A stretch of 64,000 nucleotides of DNA from Eubacterium plexicaudatum ASF492 (GTDB taxonomy: Bacteria > Bacillota > Clostridia > Lachnospirales > Lachnospiraceae). Below the pieces are notes generated by a model. That model had not been told where the DNA came from, searched no databases, and worked only from the letters and a program-made list of their open reading frames with translations. Location: contig NZ_AQFT02000001.1 of NCBI RefSeq assembly GCF_000364225.2, positions 682,001 through 746,000 of the forward strand. Reading direction: 5' to 3'. Positions 8,123 to 16,461 of the stretch are shown in pieces; within the stretch, counting starts at the first letter, position 1; each line of letters starts with the position of its first letter. The translations under genes and the position numbers were made by a program.

Positions 8123-9788
8123 GGCACAGCTTTCAGCATTGGAGAACCAGGTGCAGTATTATGATGACCTGATAGACAGACACCCGGACTGGGTGCTTTA
8201 CCGCCGGTATATCGATGAAGGTATCACCGGCACCTCCATATCCAAGCGTAAGAATTTTGTGCGGATGATGGAGGACGCAAAGGACGGACATTTCGACTTG
8301 ATCGTCACGAGGGAGGTATCGAGGTTCGCTAGGAACACGGTGGACACCCTCCAGCAGACGAGATTGTTAAAGCGGATGGGGATTGAGGTGTATTTTACCG
8401 AGGACGGGATATGGACCATGAACGATGAGGACGGGGAACTGCGGCTGACCATCATGGCGACCCTTGCGCAGAACGAATCGAAAAAGACCTCCATGCGCGT
8501 AAAGGCGGGGCAGATGGTCTCCTTCCAGAACGGGGTGATCTACGGCACCGGGAATGTTCTCGGCTACGACAAGGTGGGGCCGGAATACGTCATCAACGAG
8601 GCGCAGGCAAAAACGGTCAGGAAGATCTTCGATATGTACCTTGCGGGCAACGGCAGCCAGAAGATCAAGAGGCAGCTTGAAAAGGACGGCGACCTCACGG
8701 CGATGGGGAAGAGCCTGTGGCATTACGCCACCATCAGCCATATCCTGAAAAACCGCCTCTACTGCGGGGAGCTGGAATACCGGAAGGAGTATGTGCCGGA
8801 CTACCTCGAACAGAAAAGGGCGAAGAACAACGGGGAACTGGAGCGCGTCATCGTGGAGGGGAAGCACCAGCCAATCGTCACCAAGGAGGAATTCGAGAGG
8901 GTGCAGAAGCTGATAGAGGAAAAGAGGCCGCAGATGGAGAAATGCAGGAAGAACAGGGGCGTCCACTCGGATGACCTCTGGCGCAGGAAGCTGCGCTGCC
9001 AGTGCGGTCATGCTTTCGCAAAGACCAGGTGGCACTCCAAGTCAAGGGACTTCACCACCTACACCTACAAGTGCTATGACCAGACCCGGACGGGTACCAT
9101 TTCGGCAAGGCTTAAGAACGGCCTGAGCATTGAGGGCGTCTGCCGGGCGCCGCTGGTGCAGGACTGGAAGATACACACGATGGCGCAGAAAGTTCTCCAC
9201 GCCGTTTTCGATGACCCGGAGGGAACGCTGAAAAATGCGGCGGCGGTCCTCGGCCTCGGCGCGGCAGGGGTAGAGCAGGCGGAAGTGCTGCGGGATAAAT
9301 CCATCATAGAGGAAAAGCTGAAAAAGGAGCAGGGGCGCTACGAGACGCTCCTTGATATGCGGATGAACAACGAGATACCGAGGGAGGTATTCAGCCGCAA
9401 GCAGCAGGAGGTGGAGAAAAAGATCGCAGAGCTGGAACAGCAGATGATGCAGTACGGCGATGTGAAGCCCGCCACGGAGGAGGATGTGAGCGGCAAGCTG
9501 GAAAACCTGCAAAGGCTCATGGAGCAGCCGCCCGTGCCGGAGGATGGGGAGTTTTCGGAGGAAGATATCGATAAATATGTTTTCGGGGTAAGGGTTTACG
9601 AAGACCGCTTTGAGTGGCTCTTAAACTTAAGCCCCGAAGCCCGTGGGGAACTGGATGATGCCGGTTCCCCCGTTTATTTTACGAAGCTGACGGTCACGCC
9701 GGATGACGAGCGGGCATGGTTCAGGATGCACCCGCAGTGGTCAAAGTCCAACAAATATGCGGAGCTGGAGGCATGGATTTATATTTAG
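8073..9788 (+). CDS. Large serine recombinase (integrase/excisionase of the phage-like element)
   Basis: About 571 residues. The resolvase domain at the N-terminus has catalytic Ser13 in YARVSTEHEAQ and the conserved arginine region VTREVSRFARNTVDTLQQ. A recombinase DNA-binding domain follows (about 170-260), then a zinc ribbon (CQCGHAFAKTRW, later C residues) and a long coiled coil (about 400-480). ATG 8073 is preferred because AAAGGAG lies nine bases upstream; ATG 8067 is too close. The gene closes the lysis module and sits before a hairpin, so an attachment site may lie near 9790-9850. It is a clear paralogue of the recombinase at 31928-33589 but uses more GC-rich codons. Confidence 0.93.
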   Translation: MRIRKVAIYARVSTEHEAQLSALENQVQYYDDLIDRHPDWVLYRRYIDEGITGTSISKRKNFVRMMEDAKDGHFDLIVTREVSRFARNTVDTLQQTRLLKRMGIEVYFTEDGIWTMNDEDGELRLTIMATLAQNESKKTSMRVKAGQMVSFQNGVIYGTGNVLGYDKVGPEYVINEAQAKTVRKIFDMYLAGNGSQKIKRQLEKDGDLTAMGKSLWHYATISHILKNRLYCGELEYRKEYVPDYLEQKRAKNNGELERVIVEGKHQPIVTKEEFERVQKLIEEKRPQMEKCRKNRGVHSDDLWRRKLRCQCGHAFAKTRWHSKSRDFTTYTYKCYDQTRTGTISARLKNGLSIEGVCRAPLVQDWKIHTMAQKVLHAVFDDPEGTLKNAAAVLGLGAAGVEQAEVLRDKSIIEEKLKKEQGRYETLLDMRMNNEIPREVFSRKQQEVEKKIAELEQQMMQYGDVKPATEEDVSGKLENLQRLMEQPPVPEDGEFSEEDIDKYVFGVRVYEDRFEWLLNLSPEARGELDDAGSPVYFTKLTVTPDDERAWFRMHPQWSKSNKYAELEAWIYI

Positions 9789-9796
9789 ACGAAAGA

Positions 9797-9835
9797 GACA
9801 GGGCGGAAGGGCTGTGGCGGCCTTTCCGTCCTGTC
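9797..9835 (+). terminator. Hairpin downstream of the recombinase
   Basis: GACAGGGCGGAAGG pairs with CCTTTCCGTCCTGTC around a ten-base loop. The T-run after it is weak, so it may be a terminator or part of an attachment site. It lies between convergent genes. Confidence 0.5.
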
Positions 9836-9850
9836 CGGCGTTTTGCGGTC

Positions 9851-10156
9851 TTACTCTGTAATCATTTCTTTTACTTCTGTCGGCAGGCATTTCCCCAAAA
9901 ACATGGCCTTGCAGTCGGAAAATCCCAACAGGTAGGCGAGCATCCCAAAACGGGAGCCCAGCGCGTTCTGCTCACTGACGTACCGGTCGATCAGCAGCCG
10001 GATTTCTTTTGATAAGTCCATCCTGTCCAGTTCGCCGGAGTATATGTCCGACTTCCGGAGAATCGCCTGGTATTCCCCGTCACTGCTCACGATGCCGTTC
10101 ATGACGCTGTGCATGCGGGTGTCCATGAGCTGGTACAATGCAGAATCTTTTTCCAA
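9851..10156 (-). CDS. Small helical protein of unknown function
   Basis: A 101-residue, mainly helical acidic protein on the minus strand, convergent with the recombinase. It starts MEKDSALYQLMDTRMHS and ends PTEVKEMITE. I do not recognise the family. Similar-sized helical proteins are common in Clostridia accessory regions. A GGAGGGATTGG site precedes the start on the minus strand. Confidence 0.55.
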   Translation of the reverse strand: MEKDSALYQLMDTRMHSVMNGIVSSDGEYQAILRKSDIYSGELDRMDLSKEIRLLIDRYVSEQNALGSRFGMLAYLLGFSDCKAMFLGKCLPTEVKEMITE

Positions 10157-10340
10157 TCCAATCCCTCCTCTCTCTGTGGTGTCGTAGCTTACCTCTGAAT
10201 TTGGGATTTAGCAAGTGGAAAAATAAGTTATAAAAAATTCATAAAAGATTTGTTGCTTTAACCGATATAAAATAATAAAATAGAGATAGAAAAGTATGAA
10301 TTGAAACGGAAGAACCATACTAACAAAGGAGGTGTTTATT

Positions 10341-10550
10341 ATGGCAACTTCAAGTATCACAAAGAATTTTGTCATTTCCGGCAAGGAACAGGTGGAGATG
10401 TTCATCAATGCGATTGAAGAATCTGCCAAGAACCGTCCTGTGCGTACTCCGGTAAATGTAGAGTTCATTGAAACTGAGGATGAACTGCGAGAATTTATGA
10501 GGTTCAGGGAAAAGAAAGCAAAGGAGAAATTAAATGCCAGTAACGGATAA
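10341..10550 (+). CDS. Putative antitoxin of a GNAT toxin-antitoxin pair
   Basis: A 69-residue protein preceded by a strong AAAGGAGGTG at 10325-10334. It starts MATSSITKNFVISGKEQVEMF and ends in a charged Lys/Glu-rich helix, a layout common for small antitoxins: an N-terminal DNA-binding or dimer region and a C-terminal toxin-binding tail. Its 3' end overlaps the next gene by 17 bases, the usual sign of a coupled antitoxin-toxin operon. The call rests mainly on this context. Confidence 0.65.
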   Translation: MATSSITKNFVISGKEQVEMFINAIEESAKNRPVRTPVNVEFIETEDELREFMRFREKKAKEKLNASNG

Positions 10551-11148
10551 ATTTTTTGCAATCAATATCCGCAAGTATTTGGCATTAGGAGATGACCAAG
10601 AAGCCGGGGAGCCTGCGCTTGTTAAGCTGCTCTCCGGGTTTTCCTGTCCAAAGAATCCGGATTTGGAACGGTTTTTGAAAAAAAGTGCAATAGAGTTCAC
10701 AAAAAAGAACCAGTCAGTTACATATCTTGTTTTTTCCAAAGATAATGGGGAAATGCTGGGTTATTTTACCCTTGCATTAAAACCTCTAACAGTAAGGGGA
10801 GAAACAGTAAGCAATACTGTAAAGAGAAAGTTGTTGCGCATCAGTGAATGGGATGAAAAAACAGATACTTATACTATGTCTGCATATCTGATTGCACAGC
10901 TTGGAAAAAATTACGCGGGCGGCAGGGATAAGGAAATCTCTGGAAAGGCGCTTATTGAACTGGCTTGGATGATGATTGAAAAAGCACAGTATATGTTTGG
11001 CGGCATGGTAACATTCTTAGAAGCTGAAAATGAGGAAAGGCTGTTATCATTTTACCGTGATAACCGCTTTTCGCAGTTTGATACCAGGCAGACCACATCA
11101 GATACGGACGAGTCGCATGAGCTGGTACAGCTTTTAAGGCTGCTCTGA
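10534..11148 (+). CDS. GNAT-family acetyltransferase, probable toxin
   Basis: A 204-residue GNAT-like protein. LVFSKDNGEMLGYFTLALKPL matches a GNAT central strand, followed by SAYLIAQLGKNYAGG (acetyl-CoA loop region), a helix KALIELAWMMIEKAQYMFGG and FLEAENEERLLSFYRDNRF, the characteristic C-terminal GNAT segment. GNAT toxins acetylate aminoacyl-tRNA or similar targets; whether this one does is inferred from its antitoxin-like partner. The gene overlaps the partner by 17 bp. Codons are more AT-rich than in the phage module. Confidence 0.75.
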   Translation: MPVTDKFFAINIRKYLALGDDQEAGEPALVKLLSGFSCPKNPDLERFLKKSAIEFTKKNQSVTYLVFSKDNGEMLGYFTLALKPLTVRGETVSNTVKRKLLRISEWDEKTDTYTMSAYLIAQLGKNYAGGRDKEISGKALIELAWMMIEKAQYMFGGMVTFLEAENEERLLSFYRDNRFSQFDTRQTTSDTDESHELVQLLRLL

Positions 11149-11224
11149 TGCGATTTCACCGCACTGAAAAGCATGAATTTTGTTGCAAAACCGCAATTTG
11201 TCGATTTGTCGAATGTCGAATTGG

Positions 11225-11284
11225 GTGGGGTAAATTCCGCACAGGTGGGGTAAAAGGGGTAAACATTTTTACCCCGGGGTAAAA
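11225..11284. repeat. Clustered GGGGTAAA repeats in a long gene-free stretch
   Basis: Four direct GGGGTAAA units start at 11227, 11247, 11256 and 11276, and one inverted copy (TTTTACCCC) lies between the last two. They lie at the start of an 880-bp stretch (11149-12028) without a convincing gene. The arrangement looks iteron-like or operator-like, but no replication gene is adjacent. Confidence 0.6.
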
Positions 11285-11637
11285 GTCATCATAATCTAAC
11301 AGCGGCACAGGCGGCTATTCAAAAATAATGCCATAGAATTTTTGGTACTCGCAGGCAAAAGTATGGAAGAATGGCTTAAAATCAAGGGATTTTAAGGTTT
11401 GGTGGGGTTCATCACGGTGGGTGGTGGGCCCCTATTTTTGTGTTTTTGGATGCCGCTGATAGGATGGCGATAGGGGAAAAAATCGTACTATCAGGCAAAA
11501 GTATACTTTCACGCAAAAGTCCGGGGTTTCCGTGATAGTATAAAGCGGAAAGGTAAAAAGGAGTAGGATATTGTCGGTTTTGGCTGAAAGGCGTATTAGT
11601 TTGACGGAAAATGATGTTGAAAAACGGGGGATATGAT

Positions 11638-11673
11638 ACAAACACGGAAACTGCCCAGAGTTTTCGTGTTTGT
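11638..11673. repeat. 15-bp inverted repeat and right half of a gene-free stretch
   Basis: ACAAACACGGAAACT and AGTTTTCGTGTTTGT form a stem of 15 bp with one mismatch and a six-base loop. It is followed by GAGTTTCCGTGATAA, another partial copy (TTGCGTGATAGTATA) and a GGGCTGTTCAATGGCTC-plus-T hairpin near 11747. A related arrangement recurs at 13621-13735. The rest of 11285-12028 holds repeated CGCAAAAGT/GCAAAAGTAT words and no gene that I can support. Confidence 0.6.
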
Positions 11674-12028
11674 ATATGAGTTTCCGTGATAATATGGGGT
11701 TTTGCGTGATAGTATACAGAAAAATTGAAAAATGTTAGCGGGAGGAAAAGGGCTGTTCAATGGCTCTTTTTTGCTTTCTGCTCCCGAAAAATAGTCGTTT
11801 CGTGCCATTGGATGAAAAATAGAAATTTTTTATGGTATAATTCAGTGGATGCTTATGCTTTAGTGAGAGCGGTTTTCTGCCGAAGTAATAGAAAAGAATA
11901 TAAGGCTTAAGTTGAATGATACGGAAAAAGAATCGTCAAAACTAAGGAGAATATTTTAGTATTGTGTACGCATTTGTGGTAAGATAATGAAAATCGTAAT
12001 TTGTATAAAGGAATGAAGGAAATATTAT

Positions 12029-12664
12029 ATGCATTATTATCATATGACAGCTTTGAATAATCTTTCTTCAATCGTAGTGCAGGGACTAACGCCCCAAAAC
12101 GGAGATAACGGTAAACTGATCGGAGAAGAAAAAGTGAAAGTTTTTTTCTCTGAAGGATTTGAAGGTGCGGTTGCCCTGTATGTGGATTTCGATATTGTAT
12201 TTGATAGAATAAGAAAAGAACAGGTGAAAGTAGCAGATGGGTTTGTAAGAAAGAAATTGTTAACGTCCAAAAATCTTTCTGATTTCTTGGGTGAAGGAGT
12301 TTATTTGCGGTTTGACGGAACAGGAATAAAGAATGAAAGAAATTTTGAAAATGGCTGCACTGATATGACAATTTTGCCTGAAATGCTAAGCGTATGTATT
12401 CTGCGGAAGGAATGTGATAATTCAATTATATTTTCAAGGTTCGAGATAATTAAATACATGATGGCAAAAGTGCAACCTGAACAGATAAAATATTATGGAG
12501 CAATCTATGAAGGTTCCCCCAATTTTATAGAAGCAACAGAGCGGATACAAGAAAAAGTGAAAAAGTATTATAAAGACCATCAAACGGAGATTATTGAATA
12601 TAGTAATTGCGACTACATATGCGACTTCGTCCGATTAAAAGATTTTGTTGACAATTTTTTGTGA
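12029..12664 (+). CDS. Putative ART/DarT-like protein
   Basis: A 211-residue cytoplasmic protein. The N-terminus MHYYHMTALNNLSSIVVQGL with a following PQNGDN and VFFSEGFEGAVALYVDFD resembles the H-T...NL.sI...GL.P start of KptA/DarT-like ADP-ribosyltransferase folds. I do not see a complete catalytic signature, so the family is a guess from the N-terminal pattern. It lies 38 bp upstream of a nucleoside phosphorylase in the same direction. The DNA is AT-rich compared with the phage module, and the pair looks like imported cargo. Confidence 0.45.
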   Translation: MHYYHMTALNNLSSIVVQGLTPQNGDNGKLIGEEKVKVFFSEGFEGAVALYVDFDIVFDRIRKEQVKVADGFVRKKLLTSKNLSDFLGEGVYLRFDGTGIKNERNFENGCTDMTILPEMLSVCILRKECDNSIIFSRFEIIKYMMAKVQPEQIKYYGAIYEGSPNFIEATERIQEKVKKYYKDHQTEIIEYSNCDYICDFVRLKDFVDNFL

Positions 12665-12702
12665 AGCAGTAATGCAAATTTAAGTTTACGGAGGGATAAG
12701 AA

Positions 12703-13470
12703 ATGATTATTAAGAATGAATACCCTGTTTGTGAGTATGATACAAGCAGAAATCCTATTATTAAACCTACAGATTTTTTAGAAAAAACGCTGCCCTCTAA
12801 ATGTGTCATCACATTTTTCCGGAAAGAACTTAATCAGTTTGTTGTGGATAAAAACCTCCCTGTAATTGGGCATCTTCATTCCGAGGTTTTAGATATTCCT
12901 ATTTATGAGTATAGCGTATCTAAAGAAAGAATCTGCATTACAATGCCATTTTCTACGGCTCCTGGTGCGGCAGGAACAATCGAAGAATTACACGCTATGG
13001 GGTGTAATAAATTTATTATATGTGGCGGTGCAGGTTCCATTAAGAAGGATTCCAGAGTGGGAGAAATTATTGTTCCTGTTGCTGCTGTCAGAGATGAGGG
13101 AACGTCTTATCATTACTTAGAACCTTCACGAGAAGTGGAATGCCACAAAGCAACCGCAGATTTTATTATTTCCGGCTTAGAAAGATTAGGGATACCATAT
13201 ACAATCGGAAAAACATGGACGACAGATGCCATGTATCGAGAAACCCCCGAAATGATTGAGTTACGAAGAAAAGAGGGCTGCATAACAGTTGAAATGGAAA
13301 CGGCAGCATTTTTTGCCGTGTCTAAGTATTATGATATTCCTTTAGCTCAGTTGCTTTATGCAGGTGATGATGTAAGCGGTGAAAAATGGGACAATAGAAA
13401 TTGGGATAGCCAAAGGAATGTACGTGCAAATATGATTTTTACTGCTATTAAACTAATGGAAGAATTATAA
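12703..13470 (+). CDS. Nucleoside phosphorylase family protein
   Basis: A 255-residue PNP_UDP_1-family enzyme, which cleaves purine or uridine nucleosides with phosphate. Family marks are STAPGAAGTIEELHAMG, FIICGGAGSIKKDSRVGEIIVP (phosphate loop), TDAMYRETPEMIE and the nucleoside-binding VEMETAAFFAVSKYY, then LLYAGDDVSGEKWDNR. It is full length, and GGAGGGATAAG precedes the ATG. Coupling with the upstream ART-like gene suggests a role in nucleotide or NAD-derived metabolism. That link is inferred. Confidence 0.88.
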   Translation: MIIKNEYPVCEYDTSRNPIIKPTDFLEKTLPSKCVITFFRKELNQFVVDKNLPVIGHLHSEVLDIPIYEYSVSKERICITMPFSTAPGAAGTIEELHAMGCNKFIICGGAGSIKKDSRVGEIIVPVAAVRDEGTSYHYLEPSREVECHKATADFIISGLERLGIPYTIGKTWTTDAMYRETPEMIELRRKEGCITVEMETAAFFAVSKYYDIPLAQLLYAGDDVSGEKWDNRNWDSQRNVRANMIFTAIKLMEEL

Positions 13471-13620
13471 GGTTACTTAAACAGTTGTGGTTGGAATGAC
13501 CAGATTTTTTCTTATCGGGGAATTTCAATCCGCAAGCTGGCTATGAAACTTCCTGAAGAATATTGGTGCGTTGCTCTCTAGTTGTCCGTTGTAAGGCAAT
13601 CCTTGATACTTGCAGGCAAA

Positions 13621-13735
13621 ACCCATATACAAACACAGAAATTCACTGGGAGTTTCCGTGACTGTGCATTAGAAAAACGGTAAAAAGTGAATGAAAAAAT
13701 AGAAATGTGAGGAAAGGGCTGTTTCGGCAGTCCTT
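13621..13735. repeat. Second copy of the 11638-type repeat block
   Basis: It contains ATACAAACACAGAAATT, GGGAGTTTCCGTGA and a GGGCTGTTTCGGCAGTCC hairpin with T-run, in the same order as 11636-11765. The two blocks therefore bracket the 12029-13470 gene pair. The remaining sequence between 13471 and 13970 holds no gene that I can support; a 72-codon frame at 13707 begins inside the terminator-like hairpin. Confidence 0.5.
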
Positions 13736-13970
13736 CTTTTTATGTCTTAAGTTTTCACAATTCATTTCTTTGCATTTCAATATTCACAGATATTTTTATA
13801 GCGGTTTAGAAAATAATAAGTTGGAAAGCGGGGAAATCAGAGTTAATATGCTTACACGGTGGTTCGCGTTTCCGACGTGTCGGACTAATTTTGTGGCTTG
13901 GGAGGAGGCGGGAGTTTTTGCTTAATGGGATAATTATCTAAAAGTTAATCAGTGTGCTAAAATATAATTG

Positions 13971-14001
13971 TTGACTTGAAGCGCACTTCATAGTTTATGA
14001 T
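13971..14001 (+). promoter_or_regulatory. MerR-type promoter/operator
   Basis: -35 TTGACT at 13971-13976 and -10 TATGAT at 13996-14001 are separated by 19 bp, the overlong spacing typical of MerR-activated promoters. The spacer contains the inverted repeat TGAAGCGCACTTCA. The MerR gene starts 22 bp downstream, so it probably regulates itself and the SDR gene. Confidence 0.75.
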
Positions 14002-14022
14002 AACAGGGAAAGGTGGATTTAT

Positions 14023-14451
14023 ATGTATTCAGCAAAAGAAGCAGCAGAAAAGACGGGATTATCGACAGCAGCATTAAGGTATTATGAAAAGGAACAGTTA
14101 TTGCCGCAGATTTCCCGGACAAGCCAGAAATACAGGCAGTATTCGGATTCAGATATTGAATGGATAAAAATGGTTCAATGCCTGAGAAGGGCGAATGTGC
14201 CAATCCAGTCAGTTAAAAAATATATTGCCCTGTTGGTACAGGGTGGGAAAACAATGGAACAGCGGTATGGCATGGTTCAGGATTACATCAGGAATATTCA
14301 GGAACAGATGGATCAACTGCAAAATGCGCTTGCCTTAACACGCGAAAAGTCGGCATTTTATGAAAAACTTTTAAAGGAGCCGGCAAGCAGGGATTTAACA
14401 TATCTGGAAGAATGGGAACTGTTTAAAAATGAAGAAGGGAAGGAAGAATGA
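14023..14451 (+). CDS. MerR-family transcriptional regulator
   Basis: A 142-residue regulator. The winged-helix N-terminus MYSAKEAAEKTGLSTAALRYYEKEQLLP is the standard MerR signature, followed by YSDSDIEWIKMVQCLR and a dimerization coiled coil (about 80-120, IQEQMDQLQNALALTREKSAFYEKLL). It overlaps the start of the SDR gene by four bases (ATGA). MerR-SDR pairs often respond to redox or small-molecule stress, but the inducer cannot be read from the sequence. Confidence 0.92.
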   Translation: MYSAKEAAEKTGLSTAALRYYEKEQLLPQISRTSQKYRQYSDSDIEWIKMVQCLRRANVPIQSVKKYIALLVQGGKTMEQRYGMVQDYIRNIQEQMDQLQNALALTREKSAFYEKLLKEPASRDLTYLEEWELFKNEEGKEE

Positions 14452-14787
14452 AAACGGTTTTGATTACGGGAACCACCAGCGGAATCGGAAAAGCCTTTGC
14501 GGAAAAATTCGCAGATGAGGGATATGATTTGATTCTTGTTGCGAGGAATGAGCAGAAGTTAAAACAACAGCAGGCAGCTTTGCAGGAGACCTACCATGTG
14601 GCAGTGAGATACATTGTTCAGGATTTGACACAGGAGAGTGCGGCAGGTTTGATAATGGCGGATATAGATAAATGGAAGGTCACCATTGATGTTCTTGTAA
14701 ATAACGCGGGCTTTAATGAGTGTGGCTTTTTTGTGGATACCAGTCTTGACAGGGAGCTTGAAATGATAAATATGCATATACGGTTTG

Positions 14788-16461
14788 CAGCTCTGACGAT
14801 TAAAAATTTTTCGCAAAAAAACCTCCCATTTTGCGGGAAAATAAGCGATAATATAATTAACCCAAAATTATTTTTTCGCATTATGCACGTAAAGAAGGGA
14901 GGCTTTTTTATGAAAACAAAAGTGACACGGAAAGAGGCACGTAAACATCTGGAACAGTTTCATCTTGCAGTAGAACTTGTTAAGGTTATAAAACATTTTT
15001 TCCCTGACCTGGCCCGCCTGTTAAAACAGACAGAAGATCCCAGAAATCAGAGTTACATTACCTATCCCAATGTCATACTTCTCATGACCCGTATCCTTTC
15101 TTCTATATTCTATATCAGCAGCATGAGAAAAACAAGCCAGAAATTTAATTCTGATACAGTTATACAGAATATCTGGGAAATGTGCGGGGAAAGCGCATCC
15201 GCAGATGAAATTCCTTACTGGGAAACGATAAATAAATACCTTGAAAGGCTGGATCCGGAAGAACTGCAGGATACTGTCTGCCGGCTTGTATACAGGCTGG
15301 TGCGCAGCCGCGCATTTGCAGGTGCACGAATCCGGAACAGATACTGGCAGGTGATTGCAGACGGGACGCAGATTCACAGCAGCCGCAGAAAACTGGATGC
15401 AAAAAGCCTGTACAGGGTTCATAATAAGGGGACTGGCAGGGAGTATACGGAATATTACTATTATATACTGGAAGCAAAAATTGTTCTCCATCCGGACATT
15501 ATTGTAAGCATTATGACAGAATTTGTAGAAAATACCGGCGGGGAAGAAGCAGAAAAACAGGACTGTGAGCTGAAAGCATGCTACAGACTGATGGAACGGC
15601 TTAAGAAAGAATTTCCAAAGCTTCCTGTCTGCCTTTGCGCAGACAGCCTTTATGCATGTGAGAATTTTTTCATAAAATGCCGCGACAGCGGATGGCGCTA
15701 TATTCTGCGGTATAAGGAAGGCAGCATTCCGACGGTTTCAGATGAATACGGCAGGCTGAAAAAAACAGAGAAAAACTGCCGGAAACAGGAACTCATTAAC
15801 GGAACATGCTGGCATGATTTCGTTACGGACATTGATTATAACGGTCATAAGGTAAACATTGCAGAATACAGGGAGGAGCGGGATGTGCTGATAAAAAAGG
15901 GAAGCAGGAAAGGGGAGACAGAAAACATAAAGGCAGGGTTCCTGTTTCTGACGGACCTTCCCGTTAATCAGAAAAATGTGGCTGCACTGGTGGAAGCCGG
16001 AAGGAGGCGGTGGAAAATAGAAAACGAAGGCTTTAACGCGCAGAAAAAACACGGATATTATCTGGAACATTTATTCAGCAGGAACTATCAGGCATTGAAA
16101 AACCATTATTACCTGATACAGATCGGGCATATGATATCCCAGATAATGGAGGCGTGGGAAAAACTCTGGAAAAGCACAGCGCTGTCCCTGTCGGAAAAGC
16201 ACAGCCGGATATTTGAATCATTCCAGAATATAAAGTTATCAGAACACAGGCATGAAACAGGAAAGCGCTTTCAGATAAGGTTCCGGTAATGGAATGCACT
16301 GGAAAGGGGGATGCCCGGATATGGCACAATAACCTAAAAGCGTTTTCAAAATTACAGCAGGGGGAGTTTTTTGTTTTAAAATACTATCATCAAAAGTTGC
16401 AATATATTGAAAGATATATGTAATTGGCACTGATAAATCCATAATTTAATCGTCAGAGCTG
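14788..16461 (+). mobile_element. IS4-like insertion sequence with 17-bp perfect inverted repeats
   Basis: The element is 1674 bp, with perfect terminal repeats CAGCTCTGACGATTAAA (14788-14804) and its complement at 16445-16461. It is flanked by a 10-bp target duplication ATACGGTTTG (14778-14787 and 16462-16471). A 10-bp duplication and a single long DDE transposase fit the IS4-type group, although the exact family is not certain. It is inserted inside the SDR gene in the same orientation. Confidence 0.92.
14910..16289 (+). CDS. DDE transposase of the IS4-like element
   Basis: About 459 residues, starting at ATG 14910 after a GGGAGG site. Catalytic residues can be placed at Asp in VIADGTQIHS, Asp in LCADSLYAC and Glu in RRRWKIENEGFN (the YREK-like region), followed by KNHYYLIQIGHM. 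By accident the SDR frame runs through the IS end into this gene without a stop. The transposase's own start and ribosome site make independent translation more likely. It appears intact. Confidence 0.88.
   Translation: MKTKVTRKEARKHLEQFHLAVELVKVIKHFFPDLARLLKQTEDPRNQSYITYPNVILLMTRILSSIFYISSMRKTSQKFNSDTVIQNIWEMCGESASADEIPYWETINKYLERLDPEELQDTVCRLVYRLVRSRAFAGARIRNRYWQVIADGTQIHSSRRKLDAKSLYRVHNKGTGREYTEYYYYILEAKIVLHPDIIVSIMTEFVENTGGEEAEKQDCELKACYRLMERLKKEFPKLPVCLCADSLYACENFFIKCRDSGWRYILRYKEGSIPTVSDEYGRLKKTEKNCRKQELINGTCWHDFVTDIDYNGHKVNIAEYREERDVLIKKGSRKGETENIKAGFLFLTDLPVNQKNVAALVEAGRRRWKIENEGFNAQKKHGYYLEHLFSRNYQALKNHYYLIQIGHMISQIMEAWEKLWKSTALSLSEKHSRIFESFQNIKLSEHRHETGKRFQIRFR

Noticed and set aside
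13707-13925. A 72-codon ORF
   Set aside because: It starts inside a hairpin-plus-T-run, has no ribosome site, and its composition is not protein-like.
14448-16289. A 613-residue SDR-transposase fusion protein
   Set aside because: The 17-bp inverted repeats and the 10-bp duplication prove an IS insertion; the transposase has its own ATG and ribosome site. The long frame is a chance read-through.
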